A stretch of DNA of 64,000 bases from Herbinix sp. (GTDB lineage Bacteria > Bacillota > Clostridia > Lachnospirales > Lachnospiraceae): positions 102,745 to 166,744 of the forward strand of contig JAQZBN010000011.1 in NCBI GenBank assembly GCA_029238935.1, read 5' to 3'. Below are positions 1 through 8,309 of this stretch, one piece after another. Within the stretch, counting starts at the first letter, position 1. Each line of letters begins with the position of its first letter. The notes beneath the pieces were generated by a model. That model was not told the origin of the DNA, did not search any database, and saw nothing but the letters and a program-made list of their open reading frames with translations. A program made the translations under genes and the position numbers.

Positions 1-2
1 TC

Positions 3-44
3 GAACCTAATGTAGACTACCATATGGAATTTATTAGTACATAA
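3..44 (+). CDS. Possible 3' end of an upstream gene (partial)
   Basis: One frame is open from the window edge for 13 codons and stops with TAA at 42-44. It could be the C-terminus of a gene that begins outside the window, but the piece is too short to identify and may be chance. A short GC hairpin (GCCCCATCTGGGC, about 100-112) follows it and could be part of a terminator. Confidence 0.2.
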   Translation, partial: EPNVDYHMEFIST

Positions 45-190
45 TTGATGTTGGAACCAAGGTCTTTCTCCACTAGTGTTTTAGAATTGATTTAAATGCC
101 CCATCTGGGCGATTACATGATATTATTTTTCGTTTTTTATTTATCAATACTTACAAAAGGAACATAAAAATTGCCCGATTGGAGATATTT

Positions 191-1333
191 ATGATTAATT
201 TTAATACAATACCAAAAGATTTAAAATGGTTTGCAAAGCGTTACAACGCGCTGATTGTTGAATTCCCCCAAAAAATCACACCTCAACTATTGCATGAAGA
301 TAGTATTTGTTCAAAATATGATTCGGCAGAAGCTTTTGAAGCATTAAAGTATGCTTATGAATTTTTCGCATCAATCGCTATTGAATTATTATCAATGTCA
401 GAAAATGAAGAAGATAGAAAAACTCTTGTAGAAAAAGTGTATTTAAAATTTGATCTAATTTGGGGGCTTTGCTTTTACAGTGAAGTAACTAAGGTAGGAA
501 ACGAATATGTTTTACCATTTAAGAAAAAACCTATGATAGATGATAAAAGAAGAACACTCCCAAAAAACTATAATCGAGCATTTAATGTAATTATGGAAAA
601 CGGATGCTTTGTAGAATATTTTAAAGCAGATCAAGAAGTAAAAGATTTTAAATATTGTGACAATGGAATATTGCATTTTGACAATAATCTTACAGCCCTC
701 GGAATTTATTTATTCATAAAAAAATGTGCTCAAAAGAAGTGGTATTGCTCTGAAGATAAAGCTGGAAATTATGCATTGAAAGACCATTATGAACCAATAA
801 TCCGTTGTGTTGAACCTTACCGACGAATAGATATGCGTTTGTTTCTTAGTGATGAACGATTGAAATTTTGTCCCACAGAAATAATGGCAGGATATAACGG
901 TGAACTTAAAAAATGTTTTTATAAAATTTGTGATCACATAGAAAAAAATTATCCTGATTGCATTCCATCAAACCATTTCAGCACAACCTTTGGAGTTGAT
1001 TCAAAACATAGAATGATTGGACAAATAGGAATTGGACATGATGAGAAACATTTGAGTTGTTATGCCGCAATGACCGGAATTGAAATGGAAACGTTACTTA
1101 CCAATATTGATTTATTTGATGAAAAAGTTGTGATGCAATTTTTACATGAATATGAGTGTGATTGTGATTTGTGTATAAATAAAATTGGTGTACTTTTTTA
1201 TAAAGGAAAAAAGTATAACAGGATTTATAAAAATACCGAGAATAGATTTTCGATAGAAAACGAAAACGATGCTGATTTAGCAATCAAATGCATTGATATT
1301 AAAGCGAAATGTGATATGAATACACGTACATAA
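191..1333 (+). CDS. Hypothetical protein, about 380 aa
   Basis: I do not recognise this family. The protein has no signal peptide or membrane segment and is mixed alpha/beta in composition, rich in Lys, Asp and Cys. The C-terminal part has a CDCDLC cluster (residues about 324-329 from this start) that could bind metal, and a central stretch with FCPTEIMAGYNGE. I start at ATG 191 because a GGAG lies 6 nt upstream; an in-frame TTG at 179 has no ribosome binding site in front of it. It is very AT-rich and separated from the next intact gene by about 560 bp containing a coding remnant, which suggests an accessory location. No function can be assigned. Confidence 0.65.
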   Translation: MINFNTIPKDLKWFAKRYNALIVEFPQKITPQLLHEDSICSKYDSAEAFEALKYAYEFFASIAIELLSMSENEEDRKTLVEKVYLKFDLIWGLCFYSEVTKVGNEYVLPFKKKPMIDDKRRTLPKNYNRAFNVIMENGCFVEYFKADQEVKDFKYCDNGILHFDNNLTALGIYLFIKKCAQKKWYCSEDKAGNYALKDHYEPIIRCVEPYRRIDMRLFLSDERLKFCPTEIMAGYNGELKKCFYKICDHIEKNYPDCIPSNHFSTTFGVDSKHRMIGQIGIGHDEKHLSCYAAMTGIEMETLLTNIDLFDEKVVMQFLHEYECDCDLCINKIGVLFYKGKKYNRIYKNTENRFSIENENDADLAIKCIDIKAKCDMNTRT

Positions 1334-1353
1334 TAAGCATATTACGAATTTAA

Positions 1354-1518
1354 ATCGTTATCCAATCACAAAAGCCTGATGGCTGGTTTGGAAACAGTTT
1401 TCATGGGCAAAGCCCAACATTAGGAACTGGTATGTTTGACAATATGGATGTCGGATTGCGCTATCTTGTGGAAAAAGGTTTCCCTCGTATCATTTATTAT
1501 GTGGAATTTGCCTATTAA
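1354..1518 (+). pseudogene. Degraded coding remnant (about 54 codons)
   Basis: A frame without an ATG start runs from just after a stop at 1351-1353 to TAA at 1516-1518. It reads as plausible protein with a motif like PDGWFGNSFHGQSP and a tail GFPRIIYYVEFAY. There is no ribosome binding site, so it looks like the 3' piece of a gene whose front is lost. I do not recognise the family. The alternative is a chance open frame. Confidence 0.35.
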
Positions 1519-1745
1519 GCTTAAGAGAGGTTGATAGATACCTTATTCTCAAATGGATATATACCGACTTCCCATTATTTTATTAATTAATATCAAATCA
1601 TTATGATGACAGTTTTATGTCACAGAAATCAAATATAAAAATCATTCTTATAGACACCCATAAACTATTAATATCATTTATTCTAAGAAATTACCAAATA
1701 AATAATTACTAATAACTAAAATAAGGAAATAAAAATGTTTTTATA

Positions 1746-1774
1746 TTGACTATGTAAAATCCTGGTATTACTAT
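1746..1774 (+). promoter_or_regulatory. Sigma-A type promoter for the ABC/S8 cassette
   Basis: TTGACT at 1746-1751 and TACTAT at 1769-1774 are separated by exactly 17 bp. It lies about 120 bp before the ABC exporter start at 1892. The leader between them contains no convincing small gene. Confidence 0.5.
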
Positions 1775-1891
1775 AAACATATGGTCGGAAAACTGATCAT
1801 CCGTATTACTCGATTATATCTACTACCGGTTTGATATCCACACATCGTATAATTCTAATGATAATATTAAAAAGTTGATCTGGAGTAATTC

Positions 1892-3697
1892 ATGAAGAAT
1901 ATAGAAACGGTTAAAAAGCATTCCGTCGAATACATAAAAGCATTATCCTACTGTATGAAGTTATCCTGGGGAGCGTCCAGATACTATACGATATTACGGA
2001 TTATCTGCGAAGTATTACGTCCGCTATTAAGTATTATGAGTGCTTTTTTAGGTAAATACTTAATTAATTTATTTACAGGCACCTATGTTGTACAGGACAA
2101 ATATAGTACAAGTATAGGACTCTTGGTATGCATATTTATTATAGGGTTTCTACAAAGGGGCGAAAGCATCCTGATCCAATATATGCAGTCCATGCATAAT
2201 AATATTTTAAATGAAAAGCTTGCCATGATGGTCATGGATTGCTCAGTGAAAGCGGACATGGAGTATTTCGACAATACGGAATATTATGACAAATTACAAG
2301 CGGCAGCACGGGATTCCTACTCCATGAGCAGTATTATGTGGAATGCCCTGACATTCTTAAGTGCTTTAATTTCTTTTATAGGAGTCTTCGCTGTACTCTG
2401 GGTGGCAAATCCGCTTTATGGCATTCTGCTAGCGTTTGCAGCAATTCCAAGTGCAATTGTATCGACAAAATATACGAAGTCAATTTACAATTTGAGTATG
2501 GAACAGATAAAGAGTGAGCGAAAGAAAGGGTATTTCCAGGGGATCGCAATGGATAAGCGGTATGTACAGGATATCCGTCTGTTCCGCATAGGGGAATTAT
2601 TAAAGGAAAAGCATTTCGGAATGTGGAAGGAAATATTCGTAAAGCAAAGGAAAGTTTCCCGTAAGCGTACCATAGCTGCGATAATCTGGGATTGCTTGCC
2701 GGAAGGGATTTCGACCGGGATAGGAATTCATATTGGTTTCCGGATTCTTAACGGTGCTTCCACGGTAGGAGATTATTCGTTGTATATAGGACTAATCGGG
2801 CAGTTCCTATATGCATGCAGCAGTCTGACCATGACTTTTACTAATATCTATGATAACAAACTAAGGATAATCAACCTAAAAAGTATATTTGAATTTGAGA
2901 ATCACATACTGGATCATGGGAAGATGGAATTAAAAGAGATTGTGAATATTGAATTTGAGCATGTCAGTTTTGCATATCCGAATACGACCCGGATGGTATT
3001 GGAGGACGTAAGTTTCCATCTGCATAGGAATGAAAAGACAGCATTCGTTGGAATCAATGGCTCTGGTAAGACAACCTTAATTAAGCTAATCCTGCGGATG
3101 TATGATCCGGATGTTGGTAAGATAAAAATTAATGGGATAGATATAAAGGAATACCGCATAGAGAGCCTGCGAGACGGCTTTAGTGTGTATTTTCAAGAAA
3201 TGAGTAATTACTGCATGAGCTTGAAAGAGAATATATCAATCAGTGATATCAACCAAGGGGGAACAGACGATGAGGTGTCCGATGTGTTGAAGAAAAGCTG
3301 TTGTGAGGATATTTTAGAAAAAGCAGCCAAGGGACTTTCCACCGATCTCACGCGAATCTTTGAAGAGGATGGGATGGAGTTATCCGGAGGCCAGCACCAG
3401 AAACTAGCGCTGGCCAGGACGTTATACCGTAGGAATCAAGCACTGATATTGGACGAGCCGTCCTCTAACCTTGATCCCAAAGCAGAACATGATATCTTTG
3501 AAAATCTGAAAATGATAACAGACGGAAAGATGACAATCTTTACATCGCATAGGCTGTCTAATATCTCGCTTGCAGACCGGATTATCGTATTAGAGAAAGG
3601 TAAAATTGTGGAAGATGGAACTAGTAGACAATTGCTTACGAATAACGGGCGGTATGCACAATTATATCGGTATCAGCAGGAGAAGTTCATGGAATGA
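1892..3697 (+). CDS. ABC exporter, fused permease and ATPase (peptide/bacteriocin type)
   Basis: This is a half-size exporter of 601 aa that should work as a homodimer in the membrane. Residues 1 to about 320 form the membrane domain with several hydrophobic helices; about 345-590 is the nucleotide-binding domain. Walker A (GINGSGKTT, near 388), the signature LSGGQ (near 496) and Walker B with the catalytic Glu (ALILDEPSSNLD, near 516) are intact, as is the H-loop (FTSHR). There is no N-terminal C39 peptidase domain, so if the substrate is a leader peptide, cleavage must come from elsewhere; the next gene is a subtilase. Exporters of this form are common in peptide natural-product clusters. 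The cargo is not visible in the window. Single genes of this type also export lipids or drugs. Confidence 0.9.
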   Translation: MKNIETVKKHSVEYIKALSYCMKLSWGASRYYTILRIICEVLRPLLSIMSAFLGKYLINLFTGTYVVQDKYSTSIGLLVCIFIIGFLQRGESILIQYMQSMHNNILNEKLAMMVMDCSVKADMEYFDNTEYYDKLQAAARDSYSMSSIMWNALTFLSALISFIGVFAVLWVANPLYGILLAFAAIPSAIVSTKYTKSIYNLSMEQIKSERKKGYFQGIAMDKRYVQDIRLFRIGELLKEKHFGMWKEIFVKQRKVSRKRTIAAIIWDCLPEGISTGIGIHIGFRILNGASTVGDYSLYIGLIGQFLYACSSLTMTFTNIYDNKLRIINLKSIFEFENHILDHGKMELKEIVNIEFEHVSFAYPNTTRMVLEDVSFHLHRNEKTAFVGINGSGKTTLIKLILRMYDPDVGKIKINGIDIKEYRIESLRDGFSVYFQEMSNYCMSLKENISISDINQGGTDDEVSDVLKKSCCEDILEKAAKGLSTDLTRIFEEDGMELSGGQHQKLALARTLYRRNQALILDEPSSNLDPKAEHDIFENLKMITDGKMTIFTSHRLSNISLADRIIVLEKGKIVEDGTSRQLLTNNGRYAQLYRYQQEKFME

Positions 3698-3770
3698 ATT
3701 ATCGATTGATAGTTTTATTCATGATTTAACATATTTAACAGATTTATTAAAGTAAAAACATACAGAGTAA

Positions 3771-3829
3771 GAGACTGTTTCAGATTGGACATTTCGTAAA
3801 AGCACTTTAAGTAGTACAGAAACAGGCTC
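3771..3829 (+). repeat. Imperfect inverted repeat before the S8 peptidase gene
   Basis: GAGACTGTTTC (3771-3781) pairs with GAAACAGGCTC (3819-3829) with one mismatch, around a 37-nt loop. It ends just before the GGAGG (3834-3838) of the next gene. It could be an mRNA hairpin that tunes downstream expression, or the trace of a small mobile element. Confidence 0.4.
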
Positions 3830-3842
3830 CAATGGAGGTAGA

Positions 3843-5072
3843 ATGACGGAAGCGGTGAAAGTTGCTTTTATCGATGATGGGATATGTGAAGCCTTTGTAG
3901 ATGATGATACGGTGTTTGAAAGCTATATTGTTGCAGATGGTTCGGTTCAGGCATGTGAACATAAGAAGGATATACTAACCCATGGAACCATATGTTATAA
4001 AGTGTTCAAGGATCGTGTAGGTAGTAGGTATGACTTGTCAAGCGTTCAGATCCTTGACGATAGGATGTACAGTACAGACATTGACAGCCTGATTTTAGCT
4101 CTTAAATGGTGCAATCAGAATAGTATAAAATTAATTAATCTAAGCCTTGGTACGAAAATATTCTTTGATATTGATAAACTTCTGCCAATTATTAATGATC
4201 TGGCAGAGGCAGGTGTAATTATTGTATGTGCTTGTAATAACAGTAATACAATAACCTTTCCGGCTTGCTTTGAGAATGTTATAGGGGTCAGGCATGATAC
4301 AGCAGAGATATATAAAACTAACTTTCTATACCTACCGAATCCATATGATAAGATAGATATCATCGCATATTCAGAGAGCATGCATGTAACACTTTATGAA
4401 AAAGATTACAGTTGTGACATGAATTGCTTTATTAACAAGGATATGGCTGGTAACTGTAATAGATTTGATATCACTAATGTTAGCCAATCCCTTAGTTCTT
4501 CACCGTGTAACAGTAATGCAGCACCATTGATTACAGCGATAATCTGTAATCTAATTGCTGAAGGGATTACAGATTTGAAGAACATAAGGAGCGAGCTGGT
4601 AAGAACATCCTTGAAAGGAGAACAGTTATACACCTATGAATTTTGTAAGAGCAAATTACGAAGTTGGAAAAAGATGAAGGTGCCGATTGTTCTTTATGAT
4701 TGTGAACAAGATGCTGATCATTCGAAAGAGTTCATATTGGAACTATTGGGTAAATTCAAAGCAGATGGTTACCAGGCTGTTTGCTTCACGGATTTGTTTG
4801 AAACAGATATTGCAAGCCATTTTTTTAATATCACCTATTGGAAAACTGTTTCTTTGGGAGATAATATTGATTTGTATTTCAACTTCACCGATGCGGATAT
4901 CATTGTAATGATACTTGGAAAAAGTCGAATGGATGAAATATTGGAGTTAACCCAGCCGGATGTGATCATAACAGAAAGGCAGGAATATTTTAGCGGCGGA
5001 AATTCGCTGTTATTATATACGAAGGACTGTGTGCTATCGATATATAATAAAATGATAGGACATTTAACATGA
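3843..5072 (+). CDS. Subtilisin-like S8 peptidase with C-terminal extension
   Basis: Residues 1 to about 270 are a compact subtilase domain: Asp in FIDDG (D11), His in THGT (H47), oxyanion Asn in CACNN (N132) and Ser in CNSNAAP (S224). The usual GTS before the serine is replaced by CNS, but all catalytic residues appear present. There is no signal peptide or propeptide, so it should act inside the cell. Residues about 280-409 form an extra domain with alternating strands and helices (starting KMKVPIVLYD), resembling a Rossmann-like fold, which I do not recognise. ATG at 3843 follows GGAGG at 3834-3838. Position after a peptidase-less ABC exporter suggests leader-peptide cleavage of an exported peptide; this is inference, as no precursor was found. 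Confidence 0.85.
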   Translation: MTEAVKVAFIDDGICEAFVDDDTVFESYIVADGSVQACEHKKDILTHGTICYKVFKDRVGSRYDLSSVQILDDRMYSTDIDSLILALKWCNQNSIKLINLSLGTKIFFDIDKLLPIINDLAEAGVIIVCACNNSNTITFPACFENVIGVRHDTAEIYKTNFLYLPNPYDKIDIIAYSESMHVTLYEKDYSCDMNCFINKDMAGNCNRFDITNVSQSLSSSPCNSNAAPLITAIICNLIAEGITDLKNIRSELVRTSLKGEQLYTYEFCKSKLRSWKKMKVPIVLYDCEQDADHSKEFILELLGKFKADGYQAVCFTDLFETDIASHFFNITYWKTVSLGDNIDLYFNFTDADIIVMILGKSRMDEILELTQPDVIITERQEYFSGGNSLLLYTKDCVLSIYNKMIGHLT

Positions 5073-5119
5073 CGTAGCTTATGTTTTATTAACTTGATTT
5101 TTATAGTTGGAGGTGTGAT

Positions 5120-6007
5120 GTGAGAAAGAAGCTAAAAAAACCAAAGTCCATGCTAATGCTCTTCCTGCTTCCCAGCTTTGCCGGAGTTTTATTATTTTAT
5201 TTGCTCCCGTTTTGCATGTCTGTTTATTATTCTTTTCTTGATAACAATTTAAGCAGGAATTTTGTGTTCTTTGATAATTATAGGGAGATGCTTTCAAACA
5301 AACCATTTCATAATGCAGTAGTAAATACGGTATCGATGCTGTCATATGCCATACCCTTACTGTTTATTGCTTCTTTGTACATATCAGTCTGTGATCACAA
5401 CATGAAAGAATGGAATAAAAGCCTTCCGTGGAAGAATATATTCTTGATTATTTTCTTGCTGCCTTTGGTACTGCCATCTGCGTCCATAACGTTTCTATGG
5501 AAGAGTGTATTTGATTATAACGGCGCATTGAATGGGGCATTGAATGCTTTTGGATTTCAAGCTGTTGAATGGCTGAAATCAGGGTTTGCGCGAGGTGTTA
5601 TTGTATTTGTATTTATATGGAAATATGTAGGGTATAATGTGGTTTTGTTTACAGCGGGTCTTGGCAATATACCAGAAGATTATTATGAATTCGCTGAACT
5701 GGAAGGCGCAGGTTGGCTGCAAAAGTTTCGATATATTACGTTCATTTACCTCGCACCGTCGTTCTTAATCGTGCTAGTGTTAAGTATTGTAAACTTCTTC
5801 AAGATATTTAAGGAAGTTTATCTGCTTCAGGGAGCATATCCTCATGAAAGCATTTACCTACTGCAGCATTATATGAACAACGTATTCAATTCACTTAATT
5901 ACCAGAAGCTGTCCGTCGCATCATTGATGTTTGCTGTGTTTTTAATCTCCATGGCAATTGCATTGATTCTAGGTGAGAAAAAAATATTTGCAAGAACAGA
6001 GGGATGA
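5120..6007 (+). CDS. MalF-type ABC transporter permease
   Basis: This is a 295-aa inner-membrane permease with six predicted helices and the cytoplasmic EAA loop (EYYEFAELEGAGWLQKF, about residues 191-207) that docks an ATPase. It belongs to the binding-protein-dependent sugar permease family (UgpA/MalF-like). GTG at 5120 is the start, with GGAGG at 5109-5113. Normally this protein pairs with a MalG-type permease, an ATPase and a solute-binding protein. The partner permease is next, but neither ATPase nor binding protein is encoded nearby. The only ATPase domain in the cassette is fused to its own membrane domain. Confidence 0.88.
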   Translation: MRKKLKKPKSMLMLFLLPSFAGVLLFYLLPFCMSVYYSFLDNNLSRNFVFFDNYREMLSNKPFHNAVVNTVSMLSYAIPLLFIASLYISVCDHNMKEWNKSLPWKNIFLIIFLLPLVLPSASITFLWKSVFDYNGALNGALNAFGFQAVEWLKSGFARGVIVFVFIWKYVGYNVVLFTAGLGNIPEDYYEFAELEGAGWLQKFRYITFIYLAPSFLIVLVLSIVNFFKIFKEVYLLQGAYPHESIYLLQHYMNNVFNSLNYQKLSVASLMFAVFLISMAIALILGEKKIFARTEG

Positions 6008-6010
6008 CCT

Positions 6011-6988
6011 ATGAGGAAAAAATCCTATGAGACAGAGTCGACGAAGACCGAATCTATGAAGATATTACCTAGAGAAGAAAAGCCTATAAAGATTATGTCT
6101 TTGAAGATAAAACCTAAAAAGAAAAGGTCTTTTATCTTGCTTAATATTATCATTATTTCATTATTTGCTTCTATAGCCCTATACCCGGTTTTGCTTGTGT
6201 TTACGAATTCTTTCATGACCTCATATGAGATTATACATAACTATCTAATAACACAGGAATTCCGTGCTTCTGATATAAATTTATATCAAGCTTTTGTCAA
6301 GCTGGAGCTTATTCCTAATAAAGTGACTATAAGGCAATACAGCGGACTGCTTATTGATACACCGATTTATCTGAAGTTATTCTGGAATTCGGTAAAGTTG
6401 ACACTGCCCGTTACAGTTGGGCAAGTGGTAGTATCATCCCTAGCGGCATTTTCCTTTGTCAGAAGTAAATGGCGTTTTAAGGAGTTCCTGTTTGCCATAT
6501 ATATTATTATCATGCTTATGCCTCAACAGGTTACTCTCGTACCTAATTTTATTACTGCACGTATGCTGCATATCGAAAAAAGCTATCTAGCAATTATTCT
6601 TCCTGGTATCTTTAGCCCTTTCGGAGTATTTATTTTAAGGCAGTTTATGAAAACAATACCGTCGTCATACTTTGAAGCAGCGGAAATTGACGGAGCAAAT
6701 AACTGGGATTTATATGCATGGATTGTGCTACCGATGGTCAAACCGGCTTTAATGTCGTTATCTATTCTTATTTTCATTGAATACTGGAATGTTGTTGACC
6801 AAGCAATTATATTTATTAATGAGGCTTTCCGGCAACCGCTGTCGGTATTTTTGGCAGACATGCCCGGAAGCAACGCCGGATTTATATTTGCTGCGTCGGC
6901 GTTTTATATGCTGTTTCCGCTTCTTGTCTACATGAATGGTTTTGATTATCTTGCACAAGGAATCCAAAATTCAGGATTAAAAGAATAG
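6011..6988 (+). CDS. MalG-type ABC transporter permease
   Basis: This is a 325-aa second permease of the carbohydrate uptake type, 3 bp after the previous stop and therefore cotranscribed. It has an unusual Lys-rich cytoplasmic N-terminus of about 40 residues with KTES/KIM-like repeats before the first helix. The EAA loop is clear (SYFEAAEIDGANNWDLYAW, about residues 219-237). With its neighbour it would form a heterodimeric pore. A housekeeping multi-sugar ATPase (MsmK-like) elsewhere in the genome might power it, as in many Firmicutes, but the missing binding protein and the HlyD-like neighbour make a simple sugar importer less likely. Confidence 0.87.
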   Translation: MRKKSYETESTKTESMKILPREEKPIKIMSLKIKPKKKRSFILLNIIIISLFASIALYPVLLVFTNSFMTSYEIIHNYLITQEFRASDINLYQAFVKLELIPNKVTIRQYSGLLIDTPIYLKLFWNSVKLTLPVTVGQVVVSSLAAFSFVRSKWRFKEFLFAIYIIIMLMPQQVTLVPNFITARMLHIEKSYLAIILPGIFSPFGVFILRQFMKTIPSSYFEAAEIDGANNWDLYAWIVLPMVKPALMSLSILIFIEYWNVVDQAIIFINEAFRQPLSVFLADMPGSNAGFIFAASAFYMLFPLLVYMNGFDYLAQGIQNSGLKE

Positions 6989-7031
6989 AAGTTTTCTCAA
7001 TTACTGTTTAAAGAGAGGCATGGTTGCTAAC

Positions 7032-8015
7032 ATGAAAATAATATCCCGTGTTTTGCTGTCGTTATTTATAGTATTGGTTGTATTTTTAACTCTGTTTTCA
7101 AAAACATTGTATAATTCAAGGTTGCCCGAAGTATCTGTAAGTTACCCTGAGAAGGGGCGGATTGAAAAAAGCTTTCATGCAGAAGGGTATGTGAAAACGA
7201 AAACATATTATGTATACCCTCCAACAGAAGGTGAGGTCTTTGATATTTTGGTTAATGAAGGAACGTATGTCGAAGAGGGTGAGCTGTTGGTAACCATAAA
7301 AAATGATACTGAGAAGATGGAAGATAAAAATTCCATGGAAGATAAGAATTCCATAGAAGATGAGAATTCCACAGAAGAGGAGTATTCCTTGAAAGAAGAA
7401 AATTCCTTGGAAGAAGAGAGATTCATCGAAATAAGGTCAAGCCATGCAGGAATCATCGAAGTAATTAATGCGAAAATTGGTCAGAAAGTACATGCTACGG
7501 AGGATACGGAGCTTATACGCATTTCTATGCAACAGCAAACTTATGAAGCAGTTTATACGATAAAGGAAAACCCTGGTTACATTACTTTAGGCACGGAAGC
7601 AACTGTAACTGTGAACGGCTCCAGCTTTACTGGGATTGTAATTAATATGAAAGATATCAATGAGAGTGGCGAAATAGAACTGACGGTTATGTTTGATGAC
7701 ACCACGGGAGTTCCGCTAAAAAACAATGAGAGTACTCAAATGATTATTGATTATAAATCTGAATCCGGGCAAACTCTAATAAGAAATTCTTGTATCGACG
7801 ATAATTACGGAACCCCTTTTATCTATGTACTGGATAAAAAGAGAGGGGCTTTAGGTGAGGAATATTTTGTGGAAAAATATCCAATCGATGTTATCGATAA
7901 AGATGAAACATATTCATCGGTATCTAATATTGACATTGAGAACCGCTCCGTCGTAACCGGGAGTATCCTTGGACTTTATGACTCTATGAAGGTTAGACTT
8001 GATGATGGGGAATAA
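7032..8015 (+). CDS. HlyD/MacA-type membrane fusion (adaptor) protein
   Basis: An N-terminal membrane anchor (residues about 5-25) is followed by a split lipoyl domain: the first half ends near VEEGELLVTI and the second starts at IEIRSSHAGIIEV. Between the halves, where adaptors normally carry an alpha-helical hairpin, there is a run of six acidic six-residue repeats (MEDKNS-like). A beta-barrel region follows and the C-terminal half is beta-rich. Such proteins link exporters to the outside; in Gram-positives they often pair with ABC exporters. I choose ATG 7032 because AGAGAGG at 7012-7018 is only 1 nt from an in-frame ATG at 7020; the spacing to 7032 is long (13), so 7020 remains possible. 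It is the last gene of the cassette. Confidence 0.8.
   Translation: MKIISRVLLSLFIVLVVFLTLFSKTLYNSRLPEVSVSYPEKGRIEKSFHAEGYVKTKTYYVYPPTEGEVFDILVNEGTYVEEGELLVTIKNDTEKMEDKNSMEDKNSIEDENSTEEEYSLKEENSLEEERFIEIRSSHAGIIEVINAKIGQKVHATEDTELIRISMQQQTYEAVYTIKENPGYITLGTEATVTVNGSSFTGIVINMKDINESGEIELTVMFDDTTGVPLKNNESTQMIIDYKSESGQTLIRNSCIDDNYGTPFIYVLDKKRGALGEEYFVEKYPIDVIDKDETYSSVSNIDIENRSVVTGSILGLYDSMKVRLDDGE
7317..7424 (+). repeat. Six tandem 18-bp repeats inside the adaptor gene
   Basis: Six imperfect copies of an 18-bp unit (consensus atggaagataagaattcc) encode (M/I/T/L)-E-(D/E)-(K/E)-(N/Y)-S hexapeptides. Copies 1 and 2 differ by one base; later copies have diverged, which fits stepwise duplication. The last copy is only partly conserved. 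Confidence 0.85.
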
Positions 8016-8075
8016 GGTGGAATAATTACGAGCCAAGTGCTTTCTAATAGTAAGAAGAAATGGATATAAGGAAAA

Positions 8076-8107
8076 TCAGGGGAACTTCTGAATAGAGGTT
8101 CCCTGAA
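8076..8107. terminator. Hairpin terminator between convergent units
   Basis: TCAGGGGAAC and GGTTCCCTGA form a nearly perfect stem with a short loop. It is flanked by A6 on its plus-strand 3' side and AAAA on its 5' side, so the T-runs fit minus-strand transcription at least as well. It separates the HlyD cassette from the converging proX-proB unit. Confidence 0.6.
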
Positions 8108-8113
8108 AAAAGT

Positions 8114-8305
8114 TCATAAACATATAGTATTAGGTATCACGGTTTTATATAACACAGCTCCAATTACTTGTAATAATGAAGTTCTTATATGCCATATTAT
8201 ATTAGTCAAAATAAAAGCTGAAATTGGTTCCAGATATCCATAGATTGTGACTGTCTGAACTGGTAGTTTTCCTATGGAAGAAAAATAAAGGTAACAGTTA
8301 GTGCA
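8114..8305 (-). pseudogene. C-terminal fragment of an EamA/DMT transporter
   Basis: Translation of this strand gives a piece with GKLPVQTVTIYGYLEPISA and LLQVIGAVL, which matches the usual last helices of EamA-family drug/metabolite transporters (KLPV..V....Y.EP.SA). Only about 60 residues remain, directly after the proB stop and without a start or ribosome binding site. The N-terminal three quarters are missing, so this is a remnant left by a deletion. It was probably the third gene of the proX-proB unit. Confidence 0.55.
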
Positions 8306-8309
8306 CAAC

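Noticed and set aside
1781..1834. 17-codon frame after the cassette promoter, considered as a precursor peptide
   Set aside because: It has no ribosome binding site and no leader-core pattern, and is as short as expected by chance.
7317..7424. CRISPR-like repeats
   Set aside because: The 18-bp units are contiguous, without spacers, and lie in frame inside a coding gene.
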